Shown: one piece after another, positions 1 to 10,429 of the stretch
How positions within the stretch are numbered: the first letter of the stretch is position 1
Layout of the letters: the number at the start of each line of letters is the position of its first letter
DNA from: Bacteroidales bacterium
Lineage (GTDB): Bacteria; Bacteroidota; Bacteroidia; Bacteroidales; UBA12077
Assembly: GCA_016342685.1 (NCBI GenBank)
Contig: JAEINU010000011.1
Span: 36,699 to 100,698 of the forward strand
Length of the DNA: 64,000 nucleotides
Reading direction: 5' to 3'
Translations under genes and position numbers: made by a program
Notes under the pieces: model-generated
The model's database searches: none
Told to the model about the DNA's origin: nothing
What the model saw: only the letters and a program-made list of their open reading frames with translations

Positions 1-366
1 ATTGATAAAATAGAACCTGGTTGTGTACAACTTAATACTCTTGACAGGCCGGGAGTAGTTAAAGGCTTAAGACCTACACCCCAAAAGGAACTGGAACGAA
101 TTGAAAAGTTTTTAGGCTTCGATAAAACTGAAATAATTATTGATTCACCCATTGAAAAAGAAACAGAATCACGTATAAAAGATATAGAATATGACATTTT
201 AAATATCATATCACGTAGACCATGTACAATTAATGATTTGGCAACATCCTTCGGTATACAGGAAAATATCATATTAAGGCATATCATGCAATTAATTAAC
301 AATGGAAAAATAGTAACTGCCCCTCAAAAACGAGGTGTTTTTTATAAAATGAAAGATTCGTTATAG
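1..366 (+). CDS. Radical SAM family protein, C-terminal part only
   Basis: The window opens inside this reading frame, which runs in frame from base 1 to a TAG stop, so the start and the SAM/4Fe-4S domain lie outside. The visible 121 residues begin with a segment containing VQLNTLDRPG, which I know from the end of the radical SAM core in a family related to archaeal wyosine-type enzymes. The last 60 residues or so look like a winged-helix domain (DILNIISRRPCTINDLATSF and following), which would bind DNA or RNA. The substrate cannot be told from this fragment. The family call rests on one motif plus the domain order, so it is moderate. Confidence 0.55.
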   Translation: MDKIEPGCVQLNTLDRPGVVKGLRPTPQKELERIEKFLGFDKTEIIIDSPIEKETESRIKDIEYDILNIISRRPCTINDLATSFGIQENIILRHIMQLINNGKIVTAPQKRGVFYKMKDSL

Positions 367-577
367 TTTTAAGTGCGTAACAAAATTCTCATACTATAAA
401 TATTTCTGCATTTTTTATAGAAAAAAAATAAAGGGGAATGGAAGTTTTGTTGCATGCTTTATCTTTTTCATCTATAAAATCCGCCGTTGCATTAAAGTAT
501 GCAGTCGTTTTGCGTAACTAGTTTACTTCGCCGTTTTTCTTCCTTTGCTTCTTCAAAAAATTAAACAATTTAATAAG

Positions 578-1461
578 ATGAAGCATTTAGTTTTTACATT
601 TTCATTATTCCTTTTGGGTTTAACATCCCATTCTCAAATATCTATTCAAGGAAAGGTAACCGATTCTAAGGGAGTTCCTTTAGTTGGTGCATCCGTGTTT
701 TTACCAGAACAGAATAAAGGTACAATATGTAATAGTGAAGGGATATACATAATTGAGAATGTCCCAAACGGAAGAATTATTGTACAATGTTCTTACTTAG
801 GATATAATCCAACAATCAAATCTCTAAACATTCAGCCAGGGAAAAATGAACTTAATGTATCGCTAACATTAACAACGCTGGAAATGTCGGAGGTTTTAGT
901 TGTATCAGGAGGCATCCCCCCCTCTCAAAAAGATAATGCTATTAAAATAGAGTCGCTAACAAGTAAAGACATACAGCTTGCTGGTACTCCTAATTTAATG
1001 GAAGCTCTTGCTGAAGTGCCTGGCGTAGAAATAATTTCCGGAGGTCAGGGTACGTCGAAACCAGTTATCAGAGGACTATCGATGAATGGGGTTCTTGTAA
1101 CCAGAGATGGAGTGAGAATTGAAAATTATCAATATAGTATCGGTCACCCTGTTGGTGTAGATGATAATGGGACAGAAAAAGTTGAAGTTATAAAAGGTCC
1201 TGCTTCGCTTCTTTAAGGTTCTGACGCAATGGGGGGCGTTATCAATTTCATTAGTGAAAGAGCAGCTTCGCAAGGAAAACTTATAGGTAACTATAAATCT
1301 CAAATGCATTCAAACACCCTTGCGTTAAAGGTTCTTCAAAAAACTTTTTTGCAGGCTTTACGGCAAGCCATAAAACCCATGCCGATTATCTTCAAGGAGG
1401 AGGAAAATACGTCCCTAATTCACGCTTTAATGAGTATTCTGCAAGTATGAATACAGGTTAA
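578..1461 (+). pseudogene. Truncated TonB-dependent receptor (ZnuD-like), nonsense and frameshift
   Basis: The frame starts at the ATG giving MKHLVFTF, a good signal peptide ending near SHSQ. It then has a carboxypeptidase-like regulatory domain and a TonB plug domain (KPVIRGLSMNG, VEVIKGPASLL). At 1214-1216 a TAA stands where the family has the Tyr codon of the LLYGSDA motif, and the frame continues unchanged behind it (GSDAMGGVINF). A frameshift near 1325-1332 follows, after which the matching frame reads KGSSKNFFAGF and KYVPNSRFNE up to TAA at 1459-1461. All of this aligns with the intact receptor at 59101-61326, which has LLYGSDAVGGVINV and KGSSENFFWG at the same places. The beta-barrel is absent, because an IS110 fragment begins exactly where the match ends. 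It cannot make a working receptor. Confidence 0.85.
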
Positions 1462-2040
1462 CCCTACTGATATTCCTAAGAATAACAAAGACACGCATTA
1501 CAAAACAGATAAATCAGATTGCAGAATCACTGCATGGTGGCTTATTAGAAGGTATTCATGTTTTTGATATAGAAAGCGAACAGTTTAGATGATTATTTCG
1601 TTCTCGTCTGGCATTAGCTAAGGATATTAGAAAAACAAAAGGACGGATCAAAAGTTTTTTAGCATTTAGAAATATTACAAAGTGTCCCAGGAATAAGACC
1701 CATAACAGCAATCGGTATTATGGCAGAGATTGGAGACATCAATCGTTTTAAGCATTTTAAACAATTTGCTAATTATGTTGGGGTGGTTCCTAGAATGCAT
1801 CAAAGTGGTGAAAGTGAAAAAGTAGGAGCTATAACTTATAGGAATAATAAATACTAACGTCCATTGATTATAGAATCAGTGAGGCTGGCTGTTAGAGCAG
1901 ATCCTGGCTACATTATTATCAGGAAAGATGCTTGAAAGGAAATGCTAAAAAAAGCAATTGTAAAAGTTACCAGAAAGCTACTGAGTAAGGTAATGTTTGT
2001 AATGAGAAAGAGAGTTAAATATGAAAGAGAGATAGCATAA
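1457..2040 (+). mobile_element. IS110/IS116-family transposase remnant, multiply broken
   Basis: Reading across frames gives VNPTDIP, then HYKTDKSDCR, then SLHGGLLEGIHVFD and KDIRKTKGRIKSFLAF, then LQSVPGIRPITAIGIMAEIG and FANYVGVVPRMHQSGESEK. These are the order and motifs of a DEDD-type IS110 transposase (middle region plus the C-terminal Transposase_20 domain with the SVPGI and GVVP motifs). There are frameshifts near 1524 and 1676, a TGA near 1591, a TAA at about 1855 and a TGA at about 1933; the final TAA is at 2038-2040. The first 70 to 80 residues of the usual protein are missing and the fragment joins the receptor pseudogene directly. No intact ends can be defined, and IS110 elements lack terminal inverted repeats. 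It is not functional. Confidence 0.8.
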
Positions 2041-2329
2041 TGCAAATTATCAATCAGGAGATGAAAAGATCAAAAAAAGTCATAATTTTGGTGATTGTAC
2101 AGCTTAAGCTTTACATAGCAGCCTTTGTTAGCGTTTCGTACTTCTTTTATTCTTGTCGATAAGTTGATTAAATTAATTTTTTAATCATTAAGATTTCACT
2201 CTATTCGACATCAGTGATTTTGTCAAATATTTTGTTAAATAAACCTATGAAACCATAAACAATTTCAATTGGAAAAAAATGGACCCCTAATATTTTCATA
2301 TTCGTAAAACAATGAACTGTATTTGTATG
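2041..2329. other. Non-coding stretch between two relics
   Basis: I see no credible reading frame here on either strand. It lies between the end of the transposase remnant and the sulfate adenylyltransferase relic, and is probably debris of the same decay and insertion history. No terminator or promoter stands out. Confidence 0.4.
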
Positions 2330-2611
2330 GTTTTCTATTGAGTCTGGATAGAAATGCACTGAGGGAAATTCCGCACATATTTCCTGATGCTTTGCTCACG
2401 TTCAGCCTTTAAGCCATCAAGCAGAAGATGGCATAATAAAATTCCTTCACGATGTCCCCTCACGTTCGTTATCACGTTTTAGAGTATCTATTTGATCTTC
2501 GTATAATAGTCTTCCAATGAATGTAGATTTACCATAATCAACAGATACAGCTGTGAGTAATCTTAATAGGTCTTTTTTTTGTCATGATCAAAAAAAATCT
2601 TTTATATCCAT
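2330..2611 (-). pseudogene. cysN: Relic of sulfate adenylyltransferase large subunit (CysN), 5' end
   Basis: On the minus strand an ATG at 2611 starts MDIKDFF and hits TGA. After a frameshift in an A-run it continues as [20 protein letters not shown] and [17 protein letters not shown], and after another shift as DGLKAEREQSI. CysN-type GTPases have the same series (LLRFxTAGSVDDGKSTLIGRLL, then DGLxAEREQGITID). The P-loop G-S-V-D-D-G-K-S is altered to V-S-V-D-Y-G-K-S. Nothing of the remaining protein of more than 400 residues is recognisable downstream. CysN makes adenosine phosphosulfate in sulfate assimilation, so this is a lost copy of that step at this site. A working copy elsewhere cannot be excluded. 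Confidence 0.75.
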
Positions 2612-2713
2612 GGTTGTCAGTCTTCTAAATAACGCAACTGATAAAACACAAAAAGAATAAGTTTATTTAAAGTTAGCGAGATTAGATATTTATTTTCTAT
2701 ATTTTACATGATA

Positions 2714-3559
2714 TTATTTACAAAGAAACTCAATAATCCTATCCCAAAAACCTATTTTAGAATGGCAATTGCTATGACCTTTCCCTGTAATTGCCCATAA
2801 TTCAGCCTGATTATTATTTGAAGCATCAAGAATAATATTTGCTTGCGTAAAGGGTACAATCTTATCATTTGTGCCATGAATTAGCAATACCTTTGCTTTT
2901 GTTTTTGAGATATTGGTTGCTGAAGCAAGTTTAGTGAAACTTTTCCCAATCCTTATTTCCATAATTTTAAAAGTACCCCAAATAATAGGTTGTGGGATAT
3001 GCTTTTTACGCATATGCAAAGTCATTATTTGTGAAGGATTTGATGGTGCACCTATGGTTACTATCTTTTTAATTCTGTAATCAGAAGCAGCAGCATATAT
3101 TGATGCTGCCCCACCAATGGAATGTCCGATTAAGAAAAAGTTGTTGTTTTTAACTGTTGGTTTGTTTTCAACAAAAGTAATACTTGCACTTATATCTTGT
3201 GCAAATTTAACCATTGATGAAAAGTTATCAGAATCGCTATTTCCATGATGCCGCGTATCAAAAGCTAATACGTTAAACCCTCGTCCATTAAGATTTTTAA
3301 TATAGGGTATGAGTTGACTAATATTTCTATCCCATCCATGCATTAGTATTATAGTTGGAGCCTTTATTTTTGCTTCAATCCACCAACCAAAAAGCTTTTT
3401 ATTTTTTTCTGTGGGAATACTGACTTCTTCAAGTTTGATACCCTCGTCATTAAATTTACTGAAATGCCTTCCTAATGGCTTACTAAAATTCCGAATTATT
3501 ATATAGCCAATTACAATGCTTAAAATAATTAATACAATTGCGATGTTTAAAAATACCAT
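2714..3559 (-). CDS. Alpha/beta hydrolase, membrane-anchored
   Basis: This 281-residue protein starts with one hydrophobic helix (about residues 3-22) and carries an alpha/beta-hydrolase fold. HGW at 74-76 marks the oxyanion region, and the nucleophile elbow GHSIG spans 145-149 with Ser147. The likely acid is Asp232 in HGTNDKIVP, and the likely base is His262 in GKGHSN. It resembles the serine aminopeptidase S33 / BAAT-type esterase group common in Bacteroidota; the substrate is unknown. It lies downstream of the B12-uptake genes on the same strand, with about 140 bases between, so it may be a separate unit. Catalytic residues all appear present. Confidence 0.8.
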   Translation of the reverse strand: MVFLNIAIVLIILSIVIGYIIIRNFSKPLGRHFSKFNDEGIKLEEVSIPTEKNKKLFGWWIEAKIKAPTIILMHGWDRNISQLIPYIKNLNGRGFNVLAFDTRHHGNSDSDNFSSMVKFAQDISASITFVENKPTVKNNNFFLIGHSIGGAASIYAAASDYRIKKIVTIGAPSNPSQIMTLHMRKKHIPQPIIWGTFKIMEIRIGKSFTKLASATNISKTKAKVLLIHGTNDKIVPFTQANIILDASNNNQAELWAITGKGHSNCHSKIGFWDRIIEFLCK

Positions 3560-3699
3560 TTGGCAAAAATATAATATTTAAAGATATAAAGGAACAATGA
3601 ATGTTTTTCCCTTATAATGATTACAAATTGATTTGATTTACATATCTGTTGCTTCAAACCATAGTTCATTAAATATTGAAACTTACATAAATAGCTTGT

Positions 3700-4815
3700 T
3701 TAGGGTTTAAAACAAAAAGCTCCTGGAATAATCCCGACTTTAAAAGTGTCGATCGGTTCGGCAGTGGAAGAAAACCGATATACAACTCCTTGCTGCACAT
3801 AATCTATTGCATCAGCTACATATACTTCTGAAGAATATGGGTCGATGCCTAGTCCGTAAAATCCACCGAAGTAGGCTTCTTCATTAGTGTAATCGTAAGG
3901 ACTTGGAATAAATATTTCAGGCACATTATTTGATCCTACAGGTTGGTAATAAACGTGTTTATTGATAAAGAAAACAGTGTCGCCCGTTCCGTTGATACAT
4001 ACTTCTTGAGGCCAGTCATCAAAATCAAATGTCCATGTTTTTTCTACTTCGCGTGTTTCTGCATTAATGCGTTGCAAGCCTGGATATTCTTGCTTATAGG
4101 GTGAGCCAGAATACCCACCATCAGAAACCGACCATATTTTATTGTATTTATCAATACACAATGATGTTGGCTGCTTAATTACTTCTATGGAATCAATAAC
4201 CTGATCAGTTTCTGTATCAATAACCAATATTTTTTTATCAAAACTCCAACAATTAGTAAATATGTATTTGTCGTATTGTACCATTTGTTCAGTTGGATGT
4301 TGATAAAACCATGGGTCGAAATTGTTTACGTTAATACTTCCTGTTAATTGAAAAGTCTGCGGATTTACAATAGCTATTGATTTAGCATATAAATCAGTAA
4401 TATAAGCTTTTGTATCACTTATAAAATGGATATAGCGTGGTGAAGTAAGTCCTGTTATTTTACCTACCACTTTAAACGTATTTATATTAATAACATACAC
4501 TTTTCCGCTATTATTTATTATCACGTATCCTAAAGAATCCCTAATAACCATTGATTGTGCTACATCACCCAGAGGGAGCTTATTGGTTTCATAGAAAGCA
4601 TCGTTATACACTTTCCTATTCTCTACATCGTAGTATGACAGGGAAGCATTACCATACATAAAATTTCCTTCGTTCATTATAAATACGCCCGAAGTACTTT
4701 GGGTGTCATCGCTGAATTCGTAATCAGATTCCTTAAAGTTTGTCAACTCATCATCTTTCATACAAGAACTAGAGATTAGAGCTATGGAAATTATAATAAT
4801 TTTAATCCTTTTCAT
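3700..4815 (-). CDS. btuG: BtuG-like beta-propeller surface lipoprotein (DUF5074/YncE-like)
   Basis: A 371-residue lipoprotein. The signal peptide ends in ISSSC, giving lipidated Cys18 followed by MKDDE, an acidic stretch suited to surface export in Bacteroidota. The rest is a series of YVTN/YncE-like blades (for example [54 protein letters not shown]), as expected for a seven-bladed propeller. In Bacteroides, BtuG is such a lipoprotein; it sits on the BtuB barrel and binds cobalamin extremely tightly. Here it lies 19 bases downstream of a BtuB-like receptor, in a block headed by a cobalamin riboswitch, which supports the same role. The B12 specificity is inferred from context. Confidence 0.75.
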   Translation of the reverse strand: MKRIKIIIISIALISSSCMKDDELTNFKESDYEFSDDTQSTSGVFIMNEGNFMYGNASLSYYDVENRKVYNDAFYETNKLPLGDVAQSMVIRDSLGYVIINNSGKVYVININTFKVVGKITGLTSPRYIHFISDTKAYITDLYAKSIAIVNPQTFQLTGSINVNNFDPWFYQHPTEQMVQYDKYIFTNCWSFDKKILVIDTETDQVIDSIEVIKQPTSLCIDKYNKIWSVSDGGYSGSPYKQEYPGLQRINAETREVEKTWTFDFDDWPQEVCINGTGDTVFFINKHVYYQPVGSNNVPEIFIPSPYDYTNEEAYFGGFYGLGIDPYSSEVYVADAIDYVQQGVVYRFSSTAEPIDTFKVGIIPGAFCFKP

Positions 4816-4834
4816 TATTTGTTTTTTTAATCTG

Positions 4835-6835
4835 TTAAAATTGAAATGTAAGCATTAGCAAATAATTACGACTAGGCATGGGACGGTATAGTATAGAATG
4901 ATATGTTTCATCAAAAAGGTTAAATAACTTGAGTTCTGCCGAAAGTTTTATTTTTTTAAAATCAAGGTTTTTACCCATACTTATATCGTTCATGTGGTAA
5001 GGGTAAAGCCAGTCACGTTTTGAGATATCATTACTCGAAGTAGTAAATCGTTCGCTATAGTAATTATATTGGTAGGTAATAAAAAAGTCTTTGTATTCAA
5101 TGTATAAAAGTGCATTTCCGGAATGAAGCGGAACGTACACAAGCTGTTTACCATACGACTCATCGCCCCAAGTTTTAACGTCGCCATAGTTAATAGAACT
5201 GGTATAGGCATAATTGAAAAGTGTACGGTAGTTGAATTTACCAATTTGTCCGCTCAACTTGATACTTGTCTCAACCCCTTTTGAGAGTACACGCTTAATA
5301 TTAAACGGTTCCCAGTACCCTTTATATGTTGGCAACCACACAATCCAATTGTCAATGTCGGTTCTGTAATAAGTAATTTCGGTATGTAGCTTATGCCTTT
5401 TTAGTATTTTTTGATATGCTAATCCTAACTCATAACTAAAGCCTTCTTCTGGAAGTAAATCTGGGTTTCCTCCCGGTAACCAATAAAGGTCATTAAGAGT
5501 GGGCATATGAAAATTACATGCTATGTTCCCTTTAAGTATAATGTCTTTTTCTTTTAACAAGCGAAAGTCGAAACCAAAAAACGGTACAAAAGGGGTGAAA
5601 TCGTCATCAACATATTCTTGTCGCATCATAAGCATAAGATTAAGCCTGTCTGCAAAATTTTTGTGCAAGGATAAAAATGCCGAAAGCTCGGTTCTTTCTT
5701 CCGTGTAACCTGCTTTTGTTACCGAATCTTTTGATATTACACTGTGGTAATTTCCATCAATGTAAGATTTTAAAGAAAATGATTTACTGAAATTGTAATC
5801 ATACGAAACCTTATTAAGGTAACTTTTTGAACAACTCTCGGAATATATTGCAGCTAGTAAGCCTTGTCCCGGCACTTGGTTGTGGAGGGTATAATCGAGG
5901 TTTTTATGTGAGTAACCACTATTTGCATACAATTTCCCTTTTTCCGAATAATTACTCCATTTTAAAACTGCTTTGTGGTCGTAATCTTTTTGGTTATTAA
6001 GGTTGGCATTTTCATCACCTTCAAAACTTGTTACCCTTGGAATAGTGCGGTCGGCATATTGCCCCCAATAGGTTGCCGAAACAATATTTTTATCATTTGG
6101 TCGGTAGTACAATTCCTGCAATAAACCGTACTTTGTCCAATCAGCATGTTCATTGGTGTCTAAAGGATTTATATATTCTCCTGTTTGCGGATTAATATTA
6201 TTGCCAATACTTTTATTTATATAAGTGTAATCGTTTCCCGATTTACTGTGATAAACACGAGTTTTATACTGTGCTTTTTTGTTACCGAGGCTTAGCTGTA
6301 AAAACTCATCGTAAGTACTAAAACTTCCTATGCCCTGCCTATATTTTAATCCAAATTTATTATTCCAGTCGGGTTTGTTGTTTATACTGATAGAACCACC
6401 CAATCCGCCGCTTTGCTCGGATAAAGAAGAAGCCCCATGTTTTAGGTTCATGTCATCAATTACATACACTGGTATGAGCGAAAAATCGACCATGCCTGTC
6501 ATTGGCGAATTGATGTTTATTCCATTCCACGTTACTTGCGTATGTGATGGTGCTGTTCCCCTAAATGATGCTGTTGCTAGTGCTCCTCGACCGTGACTTT
6601 TGATAAAAACAGGTGTATTCTCTGAAAGTAATTCAGATAAAGATACAGCTTGCTTTTCCATCAATATAAGGGTATCTACTTTGGTTTGTTTCATCCCAGC
6701 TGTTTCTTTTTTAAAAATGCGATCAGCTGTTTTTACAACTTCCTGTATGTGAAAAATGGAATCCTGTATACCTTGTGAGTAAACCATCATAGGCATGAAA
6801 AATATAACTAAGGAAAAATACTTTCTTTTAAACAT
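4835..6835 (-). CDS. btuB: BtuB-like TonB-dependent cobalamin receptor
   Basis: A 666-residue outer-membrane receptor with a signal peptide ending near VYSQ. An N-terminal plug domain (about 30-170) contains [40 protein letters not shown] and [20 protein letters not shown] 22-strand-type barrel follows and ends in an aromatic residue (LLMLTFQF). It lacks the carboxypeptidase-like N-terminal extension seen in the other receptors of this window, as BtuB-type receptors do. The gene is followed closely by the BtuG-like lipoprotein and lies in the riboswitch-led block, so import of cobalamin or a related corrinoid is the best reading. A hairpin just upstream may partly separate it from the preceding gene. 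Confidence 0.8.
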   Translation of the reverse strand: MFKRKYFSLVIFFMPMMVYSQGIQDSIFHIQEVVKTADRIFKKETAGMKQTKVDTLILMEKQAVSLSELLSENTPVFIKSHGRGALATASFRGTAPSHTQVTWNGININSPMTGMVDFSLIPVYVIDDMNLKHGASSLSEQSGGLGGSISINNKPDWNNKFGLKYRQGIGSFSTYDEFLQLSLGNKKAQYKTRVYHSKSGNDYTYINKSIGNNINPQTGEYINPLDTNEHADWTKYGLLQELYYRPNDKNIVSATYWGQYADRTIPRVTSFEGDENANLNNQKDYDHKAVLKWSNYSEKGKLYANSGYSHKNLDYTLHNQVPGQGLLAAIYSESCSKSYLNKVSYDYNFSKSFSLKSYIDGNYHSVISKDSVTKAGYTEERTELSAFLSLHKNFADRLNLMLMMRQEYVDDDFTPFVPFFGFDFRLLKEKDIILKGNIACNFHMPTLNDLYWLPGGNPDLLPEEGFSYELGLAYQKILKRHKLHTEITYYRTDIDNWIVWLPTYKGYWEPFNIKRVLSKGVETSIKLSGQIGKFNYRTLFNYAYTSSINYGDVKTWGDESYGKQLVYVPLHSGNALLYIEYKDFFITYQYNYYSERFTTSSNDISKRDWLYPYHMNDISMGKNLDFKKIKLSAELKLFNLFDETYHSILYRPMPSRNYLLMLTFQF

Positions 6836-6855
6836 TAGTATTATGCTTTATAAAA

Positions 6856-6881
6856 AGAATGCTCCTTTTAAAGAGCATTCT
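6856..6881 (-). terminator. Hairpin with T-run between the T9SS surface gene and btuB
   Basis: On the minus strand a 9-bp perfect stem AGAATGCTC / GAGCATTCT with an 8-base loop is followed by TTTTTATAA. This is a good intrinsic-terminator shape placed after the stop at 6898 and before the btuB ATG. It could end part of the riboswitch-led transcript, so btuB-btuG would get less message or need their own promoter. Confidence 0.6.
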
Positions 6882-6897
6882 CCGTGAAAACTTATTT

Positions 6898-9336
6898 TTA
6901 TTGTTTTTGAAATTTAAGAGACTTTATCCCTGAATCAGTTTTAATGGTCATGAGATAAATACCTGATTTAAGATGTCCGATATAAATAGATTGATTGGAA
7001 TAATAATTTCCCAATTCTCCAACCTTAACACCTAAAAGGTTAAATATTTCTATATTAACCTTGTCTGCATTTTTTATGCTTACAACATTATTCGCAGGGT
7101 TAGGATAAACTATATATTCTTTTGCTGATATATATTGTGTTTCAACTGAAGTTGAAGTATTACTATTAACTTTAATATTGAATGAAGAAAGTGTGCTTAT
7201 ACCTCCGCCAGTGGCTTTAAGGATGATTTTGGTTTCGCCTACACCCAAATATTTAAGAATAAGGTCTGTACCATTTAACAAAGCTTGGGCTACATTGACA
7301 TCAAAATTCGACTCTATATCAATATTAATTTCAAAACCCTCCTCAATAGTAAACATACCCGATAGGTCAATAATGGTATCAACTTCGCCTAAGCTTACTT
7401 CTATATCATCTATTTTATTGATAAGCTCTGGACCATTGGAATTATTTACAAAAACGTAGAAAGAGTGTTGAGTTTGCAATCTGTTTATTGTCCCTGATAT
7501 GCTTACTCTGGTAGAACCTAGCTGTTTGGGTGTTATTGTAATTTTCTTGTTGACCAGCGATATTTCAGCAATATCTGTATTTAAAATTGCGTCTAAAGCT
7601 ATTGCAATATCGGCATCATTGTATTCTGATGATGTAAATACGTTTGAAAGATCAATTTCGGTATCGTTGTCACCCAAATAAGTTAATACATCTCCAATTG
7701 GATTCGCCACCGTTGGAGTTGCTGGATCTATTACACTTATAGGAATTGTTGTTTGTCCCATCTTTCCATTAGCTTGACATTTTATAATAATGCCTATTTC
7801 TCCTGGTGTTTTAAGGTCAAATGTTACTTTCCCATTGGCTATCTCAGCATCGGCAATGCTCATATCATGTCCTCCAAATATGAGATATATAAATTCGGCA
7901 GCTAAATCATTAGGATCGGTAAATAATCCATCCAAATCGAATGTGAAAGTATCACCAGGCAGCCCTTTAATATCACCATATATGTTATTAGCTGTAATGG
8001 CATCTACACCACCGGGTTCGATATTTATTTCGAATTGACGATATATACCGGTATAAAACCTTTCCCAAATATATGTAGTATTGGTATGTCCAACAATTGA
8101 ATCAACTATAACACTATCAAGCTCAACAACTGCTAAAGGATCATTTGGATCTTCCCATTTAGCAGTAATTTTCACCGCTCCTTCGGTTTTAGGCGACAAC
8201 AATCCACTTTCCGATATGGTGGCAACAGACTCATCATTACTTTCCCATGTAATTTTATAGTTAGCAAGCATATCAGGATATTGTTTACGTCCCATATTTA
8301 CTACGTGACTTTCAAACTGGAAATCATCACCAGTATACCATGTTAAATTACTTGCTACCGGGAATCCTCCTCCATGCGGTGGCTGATTACTGACAATAGT
8401 ATGCGTTTGGCCTTGTATGCTAGCATTAGCAGTTACTACAGCAATACCACTTATTTCTGTAGAATTTTCACCAAGCCATCCTGCATTTTGGGCTACTCCG
8501 TTGTAAATTCTAACCCAGTGTATTTTGTCTAAATCTACATTGTTGCCATTTGCATCAATTGCCCAATGAATGTCGAAAGCATCGCCACCACAACCTTCCT
8601 GTACATCTAAGGTGTATGGATTGTCGGGAGTTAAAAACCAATCTTCAATATGACTATTATTAATAATCGATTTATTGTCGACATAGCCATAATCAAAATC
8701 AAGATTAACCCACAATCCGTCTGTAACACTTTGTGTAGATTTATGGTTTAACAGCGTGCCATATAGCGTATAATTTTCCTGATTAATATGAGGAAAACTA
8801 TCTGCTGAAGGGTAATACTCCTGTGTATGAAACTCTTTCATATATCGCACTATTCCTTCGTTTCCATCCTTATCAACCCATGGGATATCGTATTTGCCAT
8901 GGGGATTAGTATAAGTAATTGAGTGATTAAATTTAGTAGTTGAAAGATGGTGGTCGCTCCCCATAAGTTCGTACCAAGTATCATCGGGTAAGCCATTTGC
9001 GTTTTCATCTTTCATTACCTGTACTATACCGGGTTCTGAACTTCCCTGAAAAGCATTTCCAAATACAGTAAAATCAACTCCATAAGGATTGTCTGGATTA
9101 TTTTTAATAGCTTCATCAAACCCCACAATAATATATCCGCCCCAAAATCCGAGTGATACCATACGCCCGTTTTTCTCGGGAGAACCCTTTATACTTTCTG
9201 CATTCCAAGGCAAGCCGGGACTGATATTTATAAACTGTCCCGGCGCTGGTGTATATTCAATTATTTCTGAAATATACTGAGCCTTTGCTATATTTATAGC
9301 AAAGGCAAGTAACACTAATAAAGTTATCTGTTTCAT
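6898..9336 (-). CDS. Large T9SS-sorted surface protein of the B12 locus
   Basis: An 812-residue secreted protein with a signal peptide ending near NIAKA. The first 300 residues or so form a 'cell surface protein' domain (YGVDFTVFGNAFQGSSEPGI, DDTWYELMGSDH, DGLWVNLDFDYGYVD) that I associate with Bacteroidota B12 and corrinoid loci. Ig-like and cadherin-like repeats follow (for example SVATISESGLLSPKTEGAVK). The C-terminal 75 residues are a type A sorting domain (YPNPANNVVSIKN, IFNLLGVKV, GIYLMTIKT), so it should cross the outer membrane by T9SS. It follows the secreted DUF1566-type gene by 13 bases. A role in presenting or binding corrinoids is inferred from context; no direct ligand motif is visible. 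Confidence 0.65.
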   Translation of the reverse strand: MKQITLLVLLAFAINIAKAQYISEIIEYTPAPGQFINISPGLPWNAESIKGSPEKNGRMVSLGFWGGYIIVGFDEAIKNNPDNPYGVDFTVFGNAFQGSSEPGIVQVMKDENANGLPDDTWYELMGSDHHLSTTKFNHSITYTNPHGKYDIPWVDKDGNEGIVRYMKEFHTQEYYPSADSFPHINQENYTLYGTLLNHKSTQSVTDGLWVNLDFDYGYVDNKSIINNSHIEDWFLTPDNPYTLDVQEGCGGDAFDIHWAIDANGNNVDLDKIHWVRIYNGVAQNAGWLGENSTEISGIAVVTANASIQGQTHTIVSNQPPHGGGFPVASNLTWYTGDDFQFESHVVNMGRKQYPDMLANYKITWESNDESVATISESGLLSPKTEGAVKITAKWEDPNDPLAVVELDSVIVDSIVGHTNTTYIWERFYTGIYRQFEINIEPGGVDAITANNIYGDIKGLPGDTFTFDLDGLFTDPNDLAAEFIYLIFGGHDMSIADAEIANGKVTFDLKTPGEIGIIIKCQANGKMGQTTIPISVIDPATPTVANPIGDVLTYLGDNDTEIDLSNVFTSSEYNDADIAIALDAILNTDIAEISLVNKKITITPKQLGSTRVSISGTINRLQTQHSFYVFVNNSNGPELINKIDDIEVSLGEVDTIIDLSGMFTIEEGFEINIDIESNFDVNVAQALLNGTDLILKYLGVGETKIILKATGGGISTLSSFNIKVNSNTSTSVETQYISAKEYIVYPNPANNVVSIKNADKVNIEIFNLLGVKVGELGNYYSNQSIYIGHLKSGIYLMTIKTDSGIKSLKFQKQ

Positions 9337-9349
9337 TTATAGTAATTTC

Positions 9350-10420
9350 TTAAAATGACCTTACGCAACGAACATTCATCATATATTCAATTCCTTCATA
9401 ATCTTCTTCCATTCCATTTGTATTGATTTCTGAACTATACCTTCTTACTTGAGCTTGATCATCAAATGCAGAAACATCTGTTGTAATATAAATATCATCA
9501 GACCAATACCACCCTTCATCTCCACTATTATTGGGTAATCCTAATCTATCCAATAAGTCATCATCATAAGTATAATATGTTGCCAATATTCTTATTTCGT
9601 TCAAGGTAGGTAAACGCCAGTCAAAAAACTGTTTACCTTGCTCATCAAAACGACTTGTGTCTGAACAAAGTTGAATAGCTGTGTTATAATCGACTAAAGA
9701 ACCTGGTGTTCCATCAAAAGCCTGATCGCTTTTAGCTATAACTAATCCATGAGTACCTTCTGAATTTACATAAAAAATAACCCCTCCAAAAGCAGTATCA
9801 CCTACAGCATATGTTTTTTCTTGTTGTACTGGCATTTTTGCAAAACCACCGTTACTCAAGTAAATAGTGTCGTTTGATACTGATAGCGTTTGCAACTCAT
9901 TGGTTACGGAACCATCAACCTCTGAATCAATCTTATTGTTCCAGTTTGTGGTATCGGTATCTGTAATTGCCGAAGCTACGGAAGCATCAAATACAGGGTC
10001 GGTTTCGTTTAAATTACCTGTGATAGTTTCTGCTGTTTTGGCATGTAAAGCGTAAGGTATACTCAGTAATTGGCTTATACCTTCCACATCGTATGTACCA
10101 TCATTATCAATATCAGTTTCTGTTTTAATAAAGAATTTACCAGTAGCCCAGTCAATAGCATCCCATCCTGTTTGTCCGCCAAACTCAATGCTTACCAAGC
10201 CGTTGGCATTGGGTGTTGGTGTAAGGGTTTCGGAATATTCTTCACTTGCCAAGGTGGCATCATCGCCTTTTAATACGCTTAGTTTCATACCTACCTGTGT
10301 AGTCACAAGCGTTCCACTTGCACTACGTATAACTGCCTGATAACTCATTTTTTCGGGTGATTGAGCAAACACACTTGCAGTTATTATTACCGCTGCTAAA
10401 ATTGTATATATCCTTTTCAT
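9350..10420 (-). CDS. Secreted protein with C-terminal DUF1566/Lcl-like domain
   Basis: A 356-residue secreted protein with a signal peptide ending ASVFAQ. The N-terminal half is a type common in marine Bacteroidota (PEKMSYQAVIRSASGTLVTT, GISQLLSIPYALHAKTAE), resembling the start of tail-fiber or collagen-like cell-surface proteins. The C-terminal half (from GDTAFGGVIFYVNSEGTHG) matches the DUF1566/Lcl pattern, including DWRLPTLNEIRILATYY, a WYWSDD segment and the ending VRCVRSF. Such domains are thought to mediate adhesion or ligand recognition. It lies in the B12 block 9 bases after the preceding gene. I see no feature linking it directly to cobalamin. Confidence 0.65.
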   Translation of the reverse strand: MKRIYTILAAVIITASVFAQSPEKMSYQAVIRSASGTLVTTQVGMKLSVLKGDDATLASEEYSETLTPTPNANGLVSIEFGGQTGWDAIDWATGKFFIKTETDIDNDGTYDVEGISQLLSIPYALHAKTAETITGNLNETDPVFDASVASAITDTDTTNWNNKIDSEVDGSVTNELQTLSVSNDTIYLSNGGFAKMPVQQEKTYAVGDTAFGGVIFYVNSEGTHGLVIAKSDQAFDGTPGSLVDYNTAIQLCSDTSRFDEQGKQFFDWRLPTLNEIRILATYYTYDDDLLDRLGLPNNSGDEGWYWSDDIYITTDVSAFDDQAQVRRYSSEINTNGMEEDYEGIEYMMNVRCVRSF

Positions 10421-10429
10421 CTTATTTTT

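Noticed and set aside
1076..1309. Minus-strand frame across the receptor pseudogene
   Set aside because: Shadow of the receptor reading frame; the plus-strand homology is clear.
4990..5244. Second minus-strand frame inside btuB
   Set aside because: Out-of-frame shadow of the receptor barrel, no independent signal.
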